A stretch of DNA of 18,513 nucleotides from Actinomycetes bacterium (GTDB lineage: Bacteria > Actinomycetota > Actinomycetes > Propionibacteriales > Propionibacteriaceae): contig JAEZHJ010000029.1 in assembly GCA_023436925.1 (NCBI GenBank), positions 1 through 18,513 on the forward strand, written 5' to 3'. The notes under the pieces are model-generated. The model did not search any database, was not told the origin of the DNA, and worked only from the letters and a program-made list of their open reading frames with translations. Shown here piece after piece: positions 17,066-18,513 of this stretch. Position 1 is the stretch's first letter, and every line of letters begins with the position of its first letter. A program made the translations under genes and the position numbers.

Positions 17066-18028
17066 ATGCAGTCAACGACGACGAAGCCGGCAATCAGAAG
17101 GAAGTCCACCTGGCAACTGGCCTGGGCGCAACGGACCCTGATCCTGATGAGCGTGCCGCTGCTGCTCTACCAGATCCTGTTCAAATACGTCCCCGTCTAC
17201 GGGTGGGCCATCGCCTTCCAGAACTACCGGCCCGGGCGACGCAGCATCTGGCAGCAGCAGTGGGTGGGCTTCGAGAACTTCGTGAAGCTGTTCACCGGCG
17301 TCATGGGCGAGCGGTTCATCCGGGCGATCATCAACACGATCGGCCAGAGCGTGCTGACCCTGATCGTGTCGACGATCGGCGCGATCGTCCTGGCCCTGCT
17401 GCTCAACGAGCTGAAGAACGTCGTCTTCAAGCGCGTCATCCAGAACATCACCTACATGCCCCACTTCCTGAGCTGGGTGATCGTCACGGGCATGGTGTCG
17501 ATCGGGCTGTCGCTGCCGACGTCCGGCGGCTTCGTCAACCAGGCCTTGCTCGGCCTGGGCCTGATCAGCGAACCGATCCTGTTCCTGACCGTTCCGGACT
17601 ACTTCTGGGGCGTCGTCGCCGGCAGCACGCTGTGGAAGGAACTGGGCTGGAACACCATCATCTACCTGGCCGCGATCACCGCCGTCAGCCAGGAGCTCTA
17701 TGAGGCGGCCTCGATCGACGGCGCGGGTCGCTTCCGCAAGATGCTGCACGTGACGCTGCCGGGTATCCGTCCGACGATCGTCGTGCTGCTGATCCTCAAC
17801 ATCGGCTGGGTGATGTCGACCAACTTCGAGATCCCCTACTTCCTGGGCAACGGCCTGGTGGCGACGACAGCCGAAACCATCGACGTCTTCGTGCTCCGCT
17901 ACGGCTACCAGTTGGGCAACTACTCCCTCGCCGTGGTGGCGGGGATCTTCAAGACGATCGTCGCGATCATCCTGATCTGGCTGGCCAACTTCACCGCCAA
18001 GAAGCTCGGGGAGGAGACCCTTGTTTAG
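17066..18028 (+). CDS. ABC importer permease 1, LplB type
   Basis: The 320-residue protein has six predicted membrane helices and the N-terminal pattern LYQILFKYVPVYGWAIAFQNY, characteristic of LplB/YteP-like permeases. The EAA loop that docks the ATPase is EAASIDGAGRFRKMLHVTLPG (213-233). It would pair with permease 2 to import an oligosaccharide delivered by the upstream lipoprotein. The start ATG 17066 is preceded by GAGAGGGGC about 10 bases upstream. Its stop TAG (18026-18028) overlaps the start of the next permease. Confidence 0.93.
   Translation: MQSTTTKPAIRRKSTWQLAWAQRTLILMSVPLLLYQILFKYVPVYGWAIAFQNYRPGRRSIWQQQWVGFENFVKLFTGVMGERFIRAIINTIGQSVLTLIVSTIGAIVLALLLNELKNVVFKRVIQNITYMPHFLSWVIVTGMVSIGLSLPTSGGFVNQALLGLGLISEPILFLTVPDYFWGVVAGSTLWKELGWNTIIYLAAITAVSQELYEAASIDGAGRFRKMLHVTLPGIRPTIVVLLILNIGWVMSTNFEIPYFLGNGLVATTAETIDVFVLRYGYQLGNYSLAVVAGIFKTIVAIILIWLANFTAKKLGEETLV
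18008..18016 (+). promoter_or_regulatory. Ribosome binding site deciding the permease 2 start
   Basis: GGGGAGGAG lies inside the end of the permease 1 gene with ideal spacing to TTG 18021. The alternative GTG 18036 has AGGAG only 4 bases before it. Confidence 0.6.
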
Positions 18029-18513
18029 GAGCCCCGTGGACCTGTCGAACCGAACCCGGCGGCGGCGGGGCAACTGGAGCCCGGGGAACGTCGCCTTCAC
18101 GACGCTCAACGCGGCCTTCCTCGTCGTCTTGTCGGGGATCATGCTGTACCCGCTGCTCAACACCCTGGCGATCTCGCTCAACGACGGCATGGACGCCGTC
18201 CGCGGCGGCATCACCATCTGGCCCCGGCAGTTCTCGCTGAAGAACTACGACGTCGTGCTGCACATGCACACGATCTACCAGGCCTTCTTCATGAGCGTGG
18301 CGAAGACGGTCGTCATCGTGGCGACGAACCTTTTCTTCACCTCGATGCTCGCCTACGCGCTGAGCCGCCGCGAGTTCGTCTTCCGCCGGCCGATCACGGT
18401 GATCTTCGTCCTCACCCTGTACTTCGACGCCGGGCTGATCCCCAACTACCTGCTGATCAAGGACCTGGGGATGCTGAACAGCTTCCAGGCCTACTGGGTG
18501 CCGGTCATGATCA
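18021..18513 (+). CDS. ABC importer permease 2, LplC/YtcP type (partial)
   Basis: The gene runs off the right edge after 164 codons. The translated part reads NVAFTTLNAAFLVVLSG, then MLYPLLNTLAISLND, WPRQFSLKNYDVVL, LAYALSRREFVFRRP and LYFDAGLIPNYLLIKDLGM, a clear match in pattern to LplC/YtcP permeases. I start it at TTG 18021, which has a GGGGAGGAG ribosome site and gives an 8-base overlap with permease 1. GTG 18036, in frame, is the alternative. The EAA loop and C-terminus lie outside the window. It completes the permease pair for the importer. Confidence 0.9.
   Translation, partial: MFRSPVDLSNRTRRRRGNWSPGNVAFTTLNAAFLVVLSGIMLYPLLNTLAISLNDGMDAVRGGITIWPRQFSLKNYDVVLHMHTIYQAFFMSVAKTVVIVATNLFFTSMLAYALSRREFVFRRPITVIFVLTLYFDAGLIPNYLLIKDLGMLNSFQAYWVPVMI

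Overview
The window is GC-rich throughout its coding part, with tightly packed genes, short intergenic gaps and several TAnnnT-type -10 boxes lying only a few bases before start codons. Together with the protein families seen this points to a high-GC Gram-positive chromosome (Actinomycetota). A Propionibacteriales-like source is possible, but that is a guess. I see no tRNA, rRNA, CRISPR array, insertion sequence or phage gene.

Layout. (1) 1-225: the 3' end of a GAPDH gene on the + strand and its hairpin terminator. (2) 254-9004: a block of eight genes, all on the - strand. In transcription order they are a TRAP transporter (dctP lipoprotein, dctQ, dctM), an FGGY sugar-acid kinase, a D-2-hydroxyacid dehydrogenase, a DapA/NanA-family aldolase, an RpiR regulator with a SIS domain, and an NhaD/CitMHS-type Na+/H+ antiporter. 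Kinase, dehydrogenase and aldolase are linked by ATGA stop/start overlaps. A four-half-site operator lies just upstream of dctP. (3) 9224-13252: small metabolic genes, namely a VOC-domain protein, an SDR oxidoreductase (- strand) and a cytoplasmic MGH1/GH63-like glycoside hydrolase transcribed divergently from the SDR. (4) 13317-14765: a membrane-anchored phosphoglycerol transferase resembling OpgB/MdoB. (5) 14766-15256: an unusually AT-rich non-coding stretch that leads into (6) 15257-18513, an ABC importer of the LplABC/YtcQ-YtcP type: lipoprotein, permease 1, and permease 2 cut off by the window end.

How the genes fit together. The - strand block reads as one regulated catabolic unit. A Na+-driven TRAP system would import a sugar acid, the gluconokinase-like enzyme would phosphorylate it, the 2-hydroxyacid dehydrogenase would interconvert a C2 hydroxyl and ketone, and the Schiff-base aldolase would cleave or dehydrate the 2-keto acid. 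The RpiR SIS domain would sense a phosphorylated intermediate, and the antiporter could restore the Na+ gradient. The exact substrate cannot be read from the sequence; the gene combination does not match a complete textbook pathway that I recognise. This is the best candidate for an undescribed system here. Both transport operons carry a strong hairpin directly after the binding-protein gene, which probably sets a high ratio of binding protein to permease.
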